64,000 nt of DNA from Allomuricauda sp. GTDB taxonomy: Bacteria; Bacteroidota; Bacteroidia; Flavobacteriales; Flavobacteriaceae. The stretch lies in contig NZ_JANQLX010000006.1 of assembly GCF_028280385.1 (NCBI RefSeq), positions 62,001 to 126,000 on the forward strand, written 5' to 3'. The position numbers and the translations under genes were made by a program. Below the pieces are notes generated by a model. It did not search any database, was not told where the DNA came from, and was given only the letters and a program-made list of their open reading frames with translations. This document shows, piece by piece, positions 50,613-58,846 of the stretch. Positions within the stretch are counted from its first letter, which is position 1. Every line of letters starts with the position of its first letter.

Positions 50613-51083
50613 CATCAACCTGGAACCCGCCGCAAATCCCAAGGCATTGATCGTGGGAAGTTTGGTGTCCATGGCCAACTGTTGGTGGGCCCATGACTGG
50701 ACTTGCAGTTTCTCCAATTGTAGATACTGCGCCGACAAACGTTCTGGAGGTCTTTTTTTGTTTCTTTTTTTGGAGAAAATCTCAATGGTGACCCCAACCG
50801 TGACACCCCCCAATATAGTGGCCGCCAAATCCTCATTGTCCCATCCATTATCGCGTTGACTTGCATCCACGGATTCCTTGGCCAACCCAATCAAGGTACT
50901 TCCAGCCACAGAACCTACAAAGGTCCATAATCTGTTTCCATCCGAAGCTTGTTTGGCAATACCTGCGCCTGCAAGTCCAAAAAGATTGCCGCCTAAAAAA
51001 TGAAGTGCCTTGTCCCGTTCCACTTGTGCATGCAGTTGCGATGCAAAAAGGAACACGACTAGTGTGGGGATTAGTGTTCTCAT
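50604..51083 (-). CDS. hypothetical exported protein with DKxxHF motif
   Basis: A 159-residue protein with a signal peptide (LIPTLVVFLFASQLHAQ). The mature part begins VERDKALHFLGGNLFGLAGAG, a DKxxHFxxG motif reminiscent of the YfiM/DUF2279 group, and has a glycine-rich hydrophobic stretch (AATILGGVTVGVTIEIF) followed by a basic segment. ATG 51083 is chosen; a frame to 51113 would add ten residues. It follows the nitronate-monooxygenase-like gene on the same strand by 39 bp. Role unknown. Confidence 0.72.
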   Translation of the reverse strand: MRTLIPTLVVFLFASQLHAQVERDKALHFLGGNLFGLAGAGIAKQASDGNRLWTFVGSVAGSTLIGLAKESVDASQRDNGWDNEDLAATILGGVTVGVTIEIFSKKRNKKRPPERLSAQYLQLEKLQVQSWAHQQLAMDTKLPTINALGFAAGSRLMSE

Positions 51084-51122
51084 TGCCCGGTAAAAGTATG
51101 TAAAATTATCCAAATGGCTGTA

Positions 51123-52067
51123 TTAAAGCCGCTTGACCTCTGCTATGGCCTGGGTGTATTCCTCCATAAGATTGGTCACAATTTTGGAGGCCGGCAATAT
51201 ATCATGAATCAGACCAGCAACCTGTCCGATCTCCAATTCACCTTCTTCCAGATCACCTTCAAACATACCTTTTTTGGCTCTGGCCCTTCCTAAAAGGGTT
51301 TTTAAGTCTTCTTTGGAAGCCCCATCGGCATAGGCTTGTTGGACATCCCTATAGAATTTGTTTTTGAGCAAACGTACCGGTGCCAGCTCTTTTAGGGTTA
51401 AATGGGTATCGCCTTCCTTAGCCTGCACAATCTGATCTTTGAACAAGGCATGGGCCGATCCTTCAACACTGGCGGCAAATCTACTTCCCACTTGAACACC
51501 ATCGGCACCTAAGACCATGGCGGCCAACATGGCTCTTCCAGTGGCTATTCCACCTGCAGCGATCAATGGTATTTTAATCTGTTCTTTTACGAAAGGGATA
51601 AGGACCAATGTAGTAGTTTCATCCCGACCATTGTGCCCTCCAGCTTCAAATCCCTCGGCTACCACCGCATCCACGCCAGCGTCCTGCGCCTTCAAGGCGA
51701 ACTTTACACTGCTTACAACATGCACCACCGTAATTCCATGTTCCTTTAGAAAAGTAGTCCAGGTTTTTGGGTTGCCAGCAGAGGTAAATACAATTTTGAC
51801 CCCACTTTGGACAATAATGTCCATAATTTCCTCAATGTTCGGATACAACATGGGAACATTTACGCCAAAGGGTCTGCTCGTGGCAGCTTGACATTTTTGG
51901 ATATGCTCCTTAAGTACCTCTGGATACATACTACCCGCTCCCAACAAGCCAAGTCCGCCAGCATTGGAGACCGCGGAGGCCAACCGCCAACCGCTGGTCC
52001 ATATCATGCCCGCCTGGATGATGGGGTATTCAATTCCAAAAAGTTGGGTGATCTTGTTCTGGTCCAT
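51123..52067 (-). CDS. nitronate monooxygenase-like FMN protein
   Basis: A 314-residue FMN-dependent TIM-barrel of the 2-nitropropane dioxygenase / nitronate monooxygenase family, which oxidises alkyl nitronates. Motifs: GIEYPIIQAGMIWTSGWRLA, VVAEGFEAGGHNGRDETT and IAAGGIATGRAMLAAMVLGADGVQVGSRF for FMN phosphate binding. The related enoyl-ACP reductase FabK shares this fold and cannot be excluded by sequence alone. It starts 1 bp after the mnmA stop. Confidence 0.88.
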   Translation of the reverse strand: MDQNKITQLFGIEYPIIQAGMIWTSGWRLASAVSNAGGLGLLGAGSMYPEVLKEHIQKCQAATSRPFGVNVPMLYPNIEEIMDIIVQSGVKIVFTSAGNPKTWTTFLKEHGITVVHVVSSVKFALKAQDAGVDAVVAEGFEAGGHNGRDETTTLVLIPFVKEQIKIPLIAAGGIATGRAMLAAMVLGADGVQVGSRFAASVEGSAHALFKDQIVQAKEGDTHLTLKELAPVRLLKNKFYRDVQQAYADGASKEDLKTLLGRARAKKGMFEGDLEEGELEIGQVAGLIHDILPASKIVTNLMEEYTQAIAEVKRL

Positions 52068-52068
52068 A

Positions 52069-53259
52069 TTATGAAATTACCCCAGAACCTATTAATTCAT
52101 CCTCTATGTACCAAGCCACAAATTGACCCTCTGTGATCGCAGATTGCTTTTCCTGAAAATCCACATACAATCCGTGTTCCGTTTTGTAGAGTTTTGCTTT
52201 TTGCAAAGGTTGACGATATCTGATGCGGGCCATCACTTCCATGGTCTGGTCCGATTCCAGGGCCATATCTTCCCGAACCCAGTGCAACTCGTCATTTTTC
52301 ACAAATAGGGTATTTCGGTAAAGACCAGGATGCATTTTCCCCTGACCTGTATATATGATGTTCTTTTCCACATCGGTTTCAATCACAAAAAGAGGCTCCT
52401 TGGTGCCACCTACATTAAGACCTTTTCGTTGGCCTATGGTAAAATAGTGTGCACCTTGATGCTCCCCTACCACTTTGCCATCCGTAATGGCATAAACCGG
52501 TTTTTCAGCTTGAAACTCCAATTCCTGGGTCTTGTTAGAGAACAGAGGGACATCCATTTGAAATTGCTGCGCATTATCAGGCACCTCTACAATGACGCCT
52601 TTTTTCGGCTTCAATTTTTGTTGAAGGAATTCAGGTAAGTGCACTTTACCAATAAAACAAAGTCCTTGGGAATCCTTTTTGTCGGCGGTGATAAGATGGT
52701 TCTCCGCCGCAATTTTTCGTACTTCTGGTTTTGTAAGTTCCCCTATGGGAAATAGGGTCTTGGACAATTGTTCCTGGGACAATTGGCAGAGAAAATAGGA
52801 TTGGTCCTTGTTACCATCCACACCAGCCAAAAGTTGATAGGTTTCCGTACCATCATCATTCTTGATCACGCCTTTTCTACAATAATGTCCAGTGGCCACA
52901 TAGTCCGCTCCAAGTTGCAAGGCAATTTTAAGGAACACATCAAACTTGATTTCCCTATTGCACAATACATCCGGATTGGGTGTACGCCCCCTTTCGTATT
53001 CATTGAACATATAGTCCACAATACGTTCCTTGTATTCCGAACTTAGGTCCACCGTTTGAAAAGGAATCCCCAATTTTTCAGCCACAATCAAGGCATCATT
53101 ACTGTCCTCAAGCCATGGGCACTCTTCTGAAATGGTTACGGAATCATCATGCCAGTTCTTCATGAACAGCCCTATCACTTCATAACCCTGTTCCTTTAAA
53201 AGGTATGCGGTTACACTGCTATCCACCCCTCCAGAAAGTCCAACAACAACTTTTTTCAT
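52069..53259 (-). CDS. mnmA: tRNA-specific 2-thiouridylase
   Basis: Thiolates U34 of tRNA Lys, Glu and Gln in the cytosol. The 396-residue protein shows the PP-loop [15 protein letters not shown] at the N-terminus, the catalytic cysteine pair in [11 protein letters not shown] (about residue 100) and [10 protein letters not shown] (about 197), and the [13 protein letters not shown] segment. ATG 53259 (MKKVVVGLS) begins the conserved domain; the frame extends to 53310 without family support. A consensus promoter lies 19-51 bp upstream. The next gene starts 1 bp later. Confidence 0.97.
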   Translation of the reverse strand: MKKVVVGLSGGVDSSVTAYLLKEQGYEVIGLFMKNWHDDSVTISEECPWLEDSNDALIVAEKLGIPFQTVDLSSEYKERIVDYMFNEYERGRTPNPDVLCNREIKFDVFLKIALQLGADYVATGHYCRKGVIKNDDGTETYQLLAGVDGNKDQSYFLCQLSQEQLSKTLFPIGELTKPEVRKIAAENHLITADKKDSQGLCFIGKVHLPEFLQQKLKPKKGVIVEVPDNAQQFQMDVPLFSNKTQELEFQAEKPVYAITDGKVVGEHQGAHYFTIGQRKGLNVGGTKEPLFVIETDVEKNIIYTGQGKMHPGLYRNTLFVKNDELHWVREDMALESDQTMEVMARIRYRQPLQKAKLYKTEHGLYVDFQEKQSAITEGQFVAWYIEDELIGSGVIS

Positions 53260-53277
53260 CCTGCTCAAATTCTGGTG

Positions 53278-53310
53278 CAAAAATACAAAACCCCCACTAT
53301 TTATTCTCAA
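53278..53310 (-). promoter_or_regulatory. mnmA promoter
   Basis: Minus-strand TTG (53310-53308), 22 nt, TATTTTTG (53285-53278). Predicted leader of about 13 nt before the mnmA ATG, close to leaderless. Confidence 0.65.
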
Positions 53311-53638
53311 TCAACCCAAGGTGTCCCAGATAGGGTTCAAAAGTAAATTTCGAGGAGAACTTAAAACTTTTTGATTAACATTTTTAATTTTTAATTAAAC
53401 ACAAATACTATCGTATTATGTTTTATTTGATTCCATTCAACATTGAACGTTTATCATTCCCGTTGAACTATTTATTGCTTGTTTTCAGGATAATACATCG
53501 ATAAACTGCACTTTTTTGGTTGCTTTTCCTACAATTTTGTTAAAGTTTTTATAATTTTAGTTAAACAAGACGCAACTTTTTTTGTTTATTATAATCTTTA
53601 TTTCGTTAAACAATAATTATTTATTCAAAAACTACCCT
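53311..53638. other. AT-rich intergenic region upstream of the first FAS1 gene
   Basis: About 330 bp without a gene between the mnmA promoter and the FAS1 lipoprotein start. It is strongly AT-rich. A weak TAATTTTA box (53552-53559) is the only -7-like element, and its upstream TTG is too close (12 nt). I see no tRNA, terminator, strong hairpin or repeat in it. Confidence 0.5.
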
Positions 53639-55522
53639 ATGAAAGCACTAGTTAATTTTTCAAAAATCACATTCTTGATTTTCGCTCTCATTTTTACTTC
53701 ATGCGAAAATGATGACGACGTTACAATGGACCCCCCGCCTGAGGAACCCATCAACATAGTTGAGACGGCCCAGGCCACTGCAGACTTAAGCAGCTTGGTA
53801 AGTGCGCTACAAAAAGCCGATGAAAGTGCCAATAATGATTTGATTAGTGCTTTAAGTGGTGATGGGCCTTTCACGGTCTTTGCACCTACCAATGCTGCGT
53901 TTGCAGATCTATTGGCCCAGTTGGATGGCTTCGATTCCCTGGAGGACTTCAATACGGAGCAACTCCAAGATCTTCTGGCCACCATCCTCACCTATCATGT
54001 TATTTCGGGAACCGCTGCCATGTCAGGTGACCTATCCGACGGTCAGACCTTGACCACACTTCAGGGAAGCGATCTAACCGTGACCATAGATGGAGGCGTA
54101 TTTATAGGTGACGATACCGATGCCGACGCACAAGTGACCACTGCCAATGTGGAAACCGCCAATGGAGTGGTTCACATTATTAACAAGATTTTATTGCCAC
54201 AAGACGTATTGGACGCCTTGGTGGATGTTCTTTTGGTACCCATTACTGACTTGGCCATTGGAAATGAAAATCTAGAAAATTTGGTTGCTGCCTTGGTTGC
54301 TGCAGACGGAGATTTACCCAATGTATTACGGGGAGCCGGACCATTTACTGTATTGGCTCCAACAGACGAAGCATTTGAAGCCTTTTTGGATGGTGCTACT
54401 TTGGGAGACATCCCAGTTGACGTATTGACCAATGTTCTATTGAATCATGTTTTGGATGGCGCACTGTTCAAAGAAGACCTTGAAGGTTTGGGTTCAGGAT
54501 ACAGCAATACCTTGGCTACAGGCGCTGGCGAACAAAACATGAGCATTTTCTTTGATGCAACTGATGGCGTGACCTTCAATGGTGTATCATCCGTATCCAC
54601 TGCCGATGTAAAAGCCCTTAACGGGGTGGTACATATAGTGGATGCCGTAATTGGATTGCCAAACATTGTAGATCATGCCGTGGCCAACCCAAATTTGACT
54701 TCTTTGGTGGCCGCCTTGACAGACGGTGGAAATACTACATTCACCGATTTGCTTTCCAACGAAGAAGAAGTATTTACGGTCTTCGCTCCTGTGAACTCAG
54801 GGTTTGATGCCTTTATGAATCCCAACGGAAACGATATCAATGCCATCTTGTCCAATCACGTAGTGGTAGGGGCAGCGGCCTTCTCTTCCGGATTGAGCAA
54901 TTCTTATGTAAACACTGCTGCCGAATTTGCCATGGATGAGCCTCTAAGTCTTTACATCAACACCGACGATGGTGTAAAACTTAATGGCATGAGCAATGTG
55001 GCCATTGCTGATATTGTGGCCACCAACGGGGTAATCCATGCTGTGGATATGGTAATAGACTTACCAACTGTGGTAACCTTTGCCACTGCCGATCCTAACT
55101 TCTCTACTTTGGTAACGGCACTTACAGAGTTGACGCCAAGTACTGATTTTGTATCCGTGCTTTCCGCCCAAGATGGAAATGGTGCAGACCCCTTTACAGT
55201 GTTCGCTCCAACCAACGCAGCCTTTGAAGCACTTGCTGCCATTCCCGCAGAGGACGATTTGATTCCGATTTTGCAGCACCATGTTATTGCAGGCGCCAAT
55301 ATTCGTTCAGGAGACCTTACTCCTGATGGAACTACGGTGACCCCCGCAACTTTGGAAGGAGATACATTCTCCATCACGCTGCCAGGAACTGACGGTAACA
55401 TTGCTGATGTAACGGATGGCGCAGGTAATACCGGAATAGGTATTGACGCTGTGGATGTTCAGGCCATTAATGGTGTTATCCATGTATTGGACGCGGTTAT
55501 CATTCCAGATACCACAAATTAA
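53639..55522 (+). CDS. FAS1 (fasciclin) lipoprotein with four FAS1 domains
   Basis: A 627-residue lipoprotein: signal VNFSKITFLIFALIFTSCEN, then four fasciclin/FAS1 modules, each about 130-150 residues and carrying the H1 motif (FTVFAPTNAAF or variants TVLAPTDEAF, TVFAPVNSGF, TVFAPTNAAF) and the H2 region (NGVVHIINKILLP, NGVVHIVDAVIGL). FAS1 proteins mediate adhesion and are common on flavobacterial surfaces. The mature protein is acidic. ATG 53639 starts the signal peptide; ATG 53582 would add 19 residues. Followed by a hairpin terminator and a larger FAS1 paralogue. Confidence 0.93.
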   Translation: MKALVNFSKITFLIFALIFTSCENDDDVTMDPPPEEPINIVETAQATADLSSLVSALQKADESANNDLISALSGDGPFTVFAPTNAAFADLLAQLDGFDSLEDFNTEQLQDLLATILTYHVISGTAAMSGDLSDGQTLTTLQGSDLTVTIDGGVFIGDDTDADAQVTTANVETANGVVHIINKILLPQDVLDALVDVLLVPITDLAIGNENLENLVAALVAADGDLPNVLRGAGPFTVLAPTDEAFEAFLDGATLGDIPVDVLTNVLLNHVLDGALFKEDLEGLGSGYSNTLATGAGEQNMSIFFDATDGVTFNGVSSVSTADVKALNGVVHIVDAVIGLPNIVDHAVANPNLTSLVAALTDGGNTTFTDLLSNEEEVFTVFAPVNSGFDAFMNPNGNDINAILSNHVVVGAAAFSSGLSNSYVNTAAEFAMDEPLSLYINTDDGVKLNGMSNVAIADIVATNGVIHAVDMVIDLPTVVTFATADPNFSTLVTALTELTPSTDFVSVLSAQDGNGADPFTVFAPTNAAFEALAAIPAEDDLIPILQHHVIAGANIRSGDLTPDGTTVTPATLEGDTFSITLPGTDGNIADVTDGAGNTGIGIDAVDVQAINGVIHVLDAVIIPDTTN

Positions 55523-55531
55523 TATTGAATG

Positions 55532-55555
55532 GGGCCAGTTAAACTGGCCCTTTTC
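55532..55555 (+). terminator. terminator between the two FAS1 genes
   Basis: GGGCCAGT (55532-55539), 3-nt loop TAA, ACTGGCCC (55543-55550), TTTTC. The T-run is short, so partial read-through into the next gene is likely, and no clear promoter lies in the 38 bp before it. Confidence 0.75.
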
Positions 55556-55592
55556 ATCCCACCAATTTTAAACACTTAAAAACACTACTAAA

Positions 55593-58562
55593 ATGAGAAC
55601 ACTTTTACAAAAAAGGAATCTTTTCCTTTGGCTTTTTATTGCCTTGTTCACCATTGTGTCCTGCGACACGGACGATGATGAGCAAGCTTTTGATGACGAC
55701 GTCGCGCCGAAAAAAAACATCGTGGAGACCGCTCAGGACACCGATGCCTTAAGCTCCCTTGTTGCCGCCCTGGCCAAAGCTGACGAGAACGATGGTTCAG
55801 ATTTGATTGGTACCCTTAGTGGTGCCGGACCATTCACGGTTTTTGCTCCTACCAATGACGCTTTCCAAGATTTACTGGATAGTTTGGACGACTTTGATTC
55901 CTTGGACGACTTTGACACGGAAGAAGAAAAGGCCTTATTGGCCGTCATACTACAATATCATGTGATTGCAGGTGTGTCTGCTGGTTCAGGCGATCTTTCC
56001 GATGGCCAGAATATAACCACGGTTCAAGGTGAGGACATCACTGTAAATTTGGACGGTGGCGTATTTATTGATGATGCTACGGATACCGATGCAGAAGTTA
56101 CTTTACCAGATGTACTGGCATCCAATGGCGTGGTCCATGTGATCAACAAAGTATTATTGCCTCAGGCCGTTATCGATGCATTGAACGAAGGTGGCACCCT
56201 AGTGGACATTGTCGTTGCCACGGAAGCCCTTTCTGCCTTGGAAGCGGCTGTAATCAAAGCTGGTTTGGTGGACACCTTGAACAGCGAGGGTCCCTTTACC
56301 GTGTTTGCTCCCACGGATGATGCCTTTGAAGCCTTACTTATGGCCTTGGGTGCAGATTATATGAGCTTGGATGATTTTGACACCCCTGAAGAAATTGAAT
56401 TACTGAAGAGCATCTTGCTCTACCATGTTATTCCTGCACAGGTATTGGAGGCCGATTTGGCGGCTGGAGAAGTTGGCACGGCCTTGACCGATAATAAATT
56501 GACCATAATTGAAGAAGGTGACGGTTTTGTAATCGGTGATGCTTCCGATACCAATGCCAATATTACCGGAACGGATATTCTAGCCTCCAACGGGGTTGCA
56601 CATACTATAGACAAAGTACTATTGCCACAGGCTGCCATCGATTTTGTCGCTTCCCTACAGATGAAGAACATTGTGGAAATAGCCATTGAGACCGATGACC
56701 TCAGCCTTTTGGTGGATGCCTTGGTTCAGGCCAATGCCGGTTTGGTAGAGACTTTGAGCGGAGAAGGTCCGTTTACAGTTTTTGCACCTACCAACGAAGC
56801 ATTTGTGGCCCTATTGGAAGTGTTGGGTGACGATTATAACTCCCTTTCCGATTTTGATACCCAGGAAGAAATCGACCTGTTGGTGGATATCCTTACTTAC
56901 CATGTTGTGGCCGGAACCGCAGCGTTCTCCACAGACCTATCTGATGGACAGACCATTGGAACGGTTTCTGATGATGAAGTGACGATCAAGTTGGACGGCG
57001 GGTATGTGTTTATCAAAGATGCTTCGGATGATAAGGCCAAAGTGGTCCTTCCAGATGTGGCGGCCAGCAACGGTGTGGTCCATGTGATTGACAAAGTATT
57101 GCTTCCACAGGCGGTCATCGATTTTGTGGCTTCCCTACAATTGAAGAATATCGTGGAAATCGCTATCGAGACCGATGACCTCAGCCTTTTGGTAGATGCC
57201 TTGGTTCAGGCCAATGCCGGTTTGGTAGAGACTTTGAGCGGAGAAGGTCCGTTTACGGTTTTTGCACCTACCAACGCAGCATTTGTGGCCCTATTGGAAG
57301 TGTTGGGTGACGATTATAACTCCCTTTCCGATTTTGATACCCAGGAAGAAATCGACCTGTTGGTGGATATTCTTACCTACCATGTTGTGGCCGGAACCGC
57401 AGCGTTCTCCACAGACCTATCTGATGGGCAAACCATTGGAACGGTTTCTGATGATGAAGTGACCATTAAGTTGGACGGCGGTTATGTGTTTGTCAAAGAC
57501 GCTTCGGATGATAAGGCCAAGGTGGTCCTTCCAGATGTTGAGGCCAGTAATGGCGTGGTACATGTGATTGACAAAGTGTTGCTTCCACAAGCGGCCATCG
57601 ATTTTGTGGCTTCCTTACAATTGAAGAATATCGTGGAAATCGCTATCGAGACCGATGATTTGAGTCTGTTGGTGGATGCTTTGATTCAAGCAGATGCCGG
57701 ATTGGTGGAAACCCTCAGTGGCGATGGACCTTTTACCGTATTTGCTCCCACCAACCAGGCATTTGTTGATCTCTTGGGCGTCCTTGGGTTCCATAGTTTA
57801 AGTGATTTTGATACCGAGGATGAGATTGCCTTATTGATCAAAGTACTTACGTACCATGTGGTTGCAGGTACTGCGGCATTCTCCACAGACCTTTCTGATG
57901 GTCAACACATTGAAACCTTCCAAGGAGAAAATGTGGGAATCAATATAAAAGATGGTACAGTACATATTGAAGATGCAACTGATACCAATGCCACCGTAGT
58001 GCTTCCTGATGTTGAAGCCAGTAATGGAGTGGTTCACGTGATCAACAAGGTGCTGCTTCCCCAAGAGGTGTTGGATATTCTACATCCCCCAGTTCCAAAC
58101 ATCGTTGAACTGGCACAATCGGTAGATGACCTAAGTCTTTTGGTAGAAGCCTTGATTCAGGCAGATGCCGGCTTAGTGGGTGTGTTAAGTGGCGATGGAC
58201 CCTTCACGGTCTTCGCCCCTACCAATGAAGCTTTTGAAGATTTGCTCCACGCCCTTGGAAACGATTATAACAGCTTGGAAGACTTTGATGACGACGACGA
58301 TAAGGAGTTGTTGGCCAAAATCCTAAAGTATCACGTTGTTTCAGGTGCCGCCCTGGCATCGACCGATCTTTACAACCATCAACAATTGCATACCGTTCAA
58401 GGAGAGTCGTTGTTTGCGATTATCAACCATGGCGTGTTTATTAGGGATAAAACCCATGTGGATGCAAAGGTTATTGGTGCTGATAATGAAGCCAGTAACG
58501 GTATTGTCCATCTAATAGACAAGGTATTGCTTCCTAAGGAAGTATTGGATGAACTGCACTAA
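55593..58562 (+). CDS. large FAS1 lipoprotein with six FAS1 domains
   Basis: A 989-residue acidic lipoprotein: signal KRNLFLWLFIALFTIVSC, a short Asp-rich linker, then six FAS1 modules, each with FTVFAPTN/DxAF and NGVVHVINKVLLPQ-type motifs. Modules 3 and 4 (about 56640-57600) are a tandem duplication with an exact 480-bp (160-residue) period and about 95% nucleotide identity by my count over 420 positions; the start of module 5 shares the same linker. Likely surface adhesin. Linkers FVASLQLKNIVEIAIETDDLSLLVD recur at domain borders. Confidence 0.94.
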   Translation: MRTLLQKRNLFLWLFIALFTIVSCDTDDDEQAFDDDVAPKKNIVETAQDTDALSSLVAALAKADENDGSDLIGTLSGAGPFTVFAPTNDAFQDLLDSLDDFDSLDDFDTEEEKALLAVILQYHVIAGVSAGSGDLSDGQNITTVQGEDITVNLDGGVFIDDATDTDAEVTLPDVLASNGVVHVINKVLLPQAVIDALNEGGTLVDIVVATEALSALEAAVIKAGLVDTLNSEGPFTVFAPTDDAFEALLMALGADYMSLDDFDTPEEIELLKSILLYHVIPAQVLEADLAAGEVGTALTDNKLTIIEEGDGFVIGDASDTNANITGTDILASNGVAHTIDKVLLPQAAIDFVASLQMKNIVEIAIETDDLSLLVDALVQANAGLVETLSGEGPFTVFAPTNEAFVALLEVLGDDYNSLSDFDTQEEIDLLVDILTYHVVAGTAAFSTDLSDGQTIGTVSDDEVTIKLDGGYVFIKDASDDKAKVVLPDVAASNGVVHVIDKVLLPQAVIDFVASLQLKNIVEIAIETDDLSLLVDALVQANAGLVETLSGEGPFTVFAPTNAAFVALLEVLGDDYNSLSDFDTQEEIDLLVDILTYHVVAGTAAFSTDLSDGQTIGTVSDDEVTIKLDGGYVFVKDASDDKAKVVLPDVEASNGVVHVIDKVLLPQAAIDFVASLQLKNIVEIAIETDDLSLLVDALIQADAGLVETLSGDGPFTVFAPTNQAFVDLLGVLGFHSLSDFDTEDEIALLIKVLTYHVVAGTAAFSTDLSDGQHIETFQGENVGINIKDGTVHIEDATDTNATVVLPDVEASNGVVHVINKVLLPQEVLDILHPPVPNIVELAQSVDDLSLLVEALIQADAGLVGVLSGDGPFTVFAPTNEAFEDLLHALGNDYNSLEDFDDDDDKELLAKILKYHVVSGAALASTDLYNHQQLHTVQGESLFAIINHGVFIRDKTHVDAKVIGADNEASNGIVHLIDKVLLPKEVLDELH
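56661..57600 (+). repeat. 480-bp in-frame tandem duplication inside the FAS1 gene
   Basis: Two consecutive 480-bp units (about 56641-57120 and 57121-57600). Between 56701-57120 and 57181-57600 I count 22 differences in 420 positions, unevenly placed: about 90 consecutive identical bases in the first part and most differences in the last 120. The unit equals one FAS1 module plus linker. Confidence 0.9.
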
Positions 58563-58610
58563 ATCTTAACGTTTGGGACCTATATATTTGTAGGTCAAAT
58601 ATTACAAATA

Positions 58611-58638
58611 AACTCCCTTAGGGCAACTTAAGGGAGTT
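58611..58638 (+). terminator. terminator of the second FAS1 gene
   Basis: AACTCCCTTA (58611-58620), loop GGGCAACT, TAAGGGAGTT (58629-58638): a 10-bp stem 48 bp after the stop, followed by CCTTTATC. A second smaller hairpin (GACCTA/TAGGTC, 58577-58596) precedes it. Confidence 0.75.
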
Positions 58639-58800
58639 CCTTTATCTATGCGGTTTAACCGTTCGTCGATGACACATCAAAAGGTACTCGCTTTACCATA
58701 CAAAATACCGTCTTTGACAACTATTTATTTTTTAGGGCGGAAATTAGTGACATCTTTGAAATCCCAAATCTTTCCAAACTATACCTATCAATGGTGAAAG

Positions 58801-58835
58801 CTCCCCCAAAGTTCTTGGGGGAGTTTTTGTTTTTT
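58801..58835. terminator. terminator downstream of yidC, stronger on the plus strand
   Basis: CTCCCCCAA (58801-58809), loop AGTTC, TTGGGGGAG (58815-58823). On the plus strand it is followed by TTTTTGTTTTTT; on the minus strand, the direction of yidC, only by a short CTTTC. It lies 12 bp after the yidC stop and probably ends yidC, but its T-run faces the other way. Confidence 0.8.
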
Positions 58836-58846
58836 GCGAATGGATA

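Noticed and set aside
56782..57462. Repeated 66-residue alternative-frame ORFs inside the FAS1 gene.
   Set aside because: They are the same shadow frame occurring twice because of the 480-bp duplication, not separate genes.
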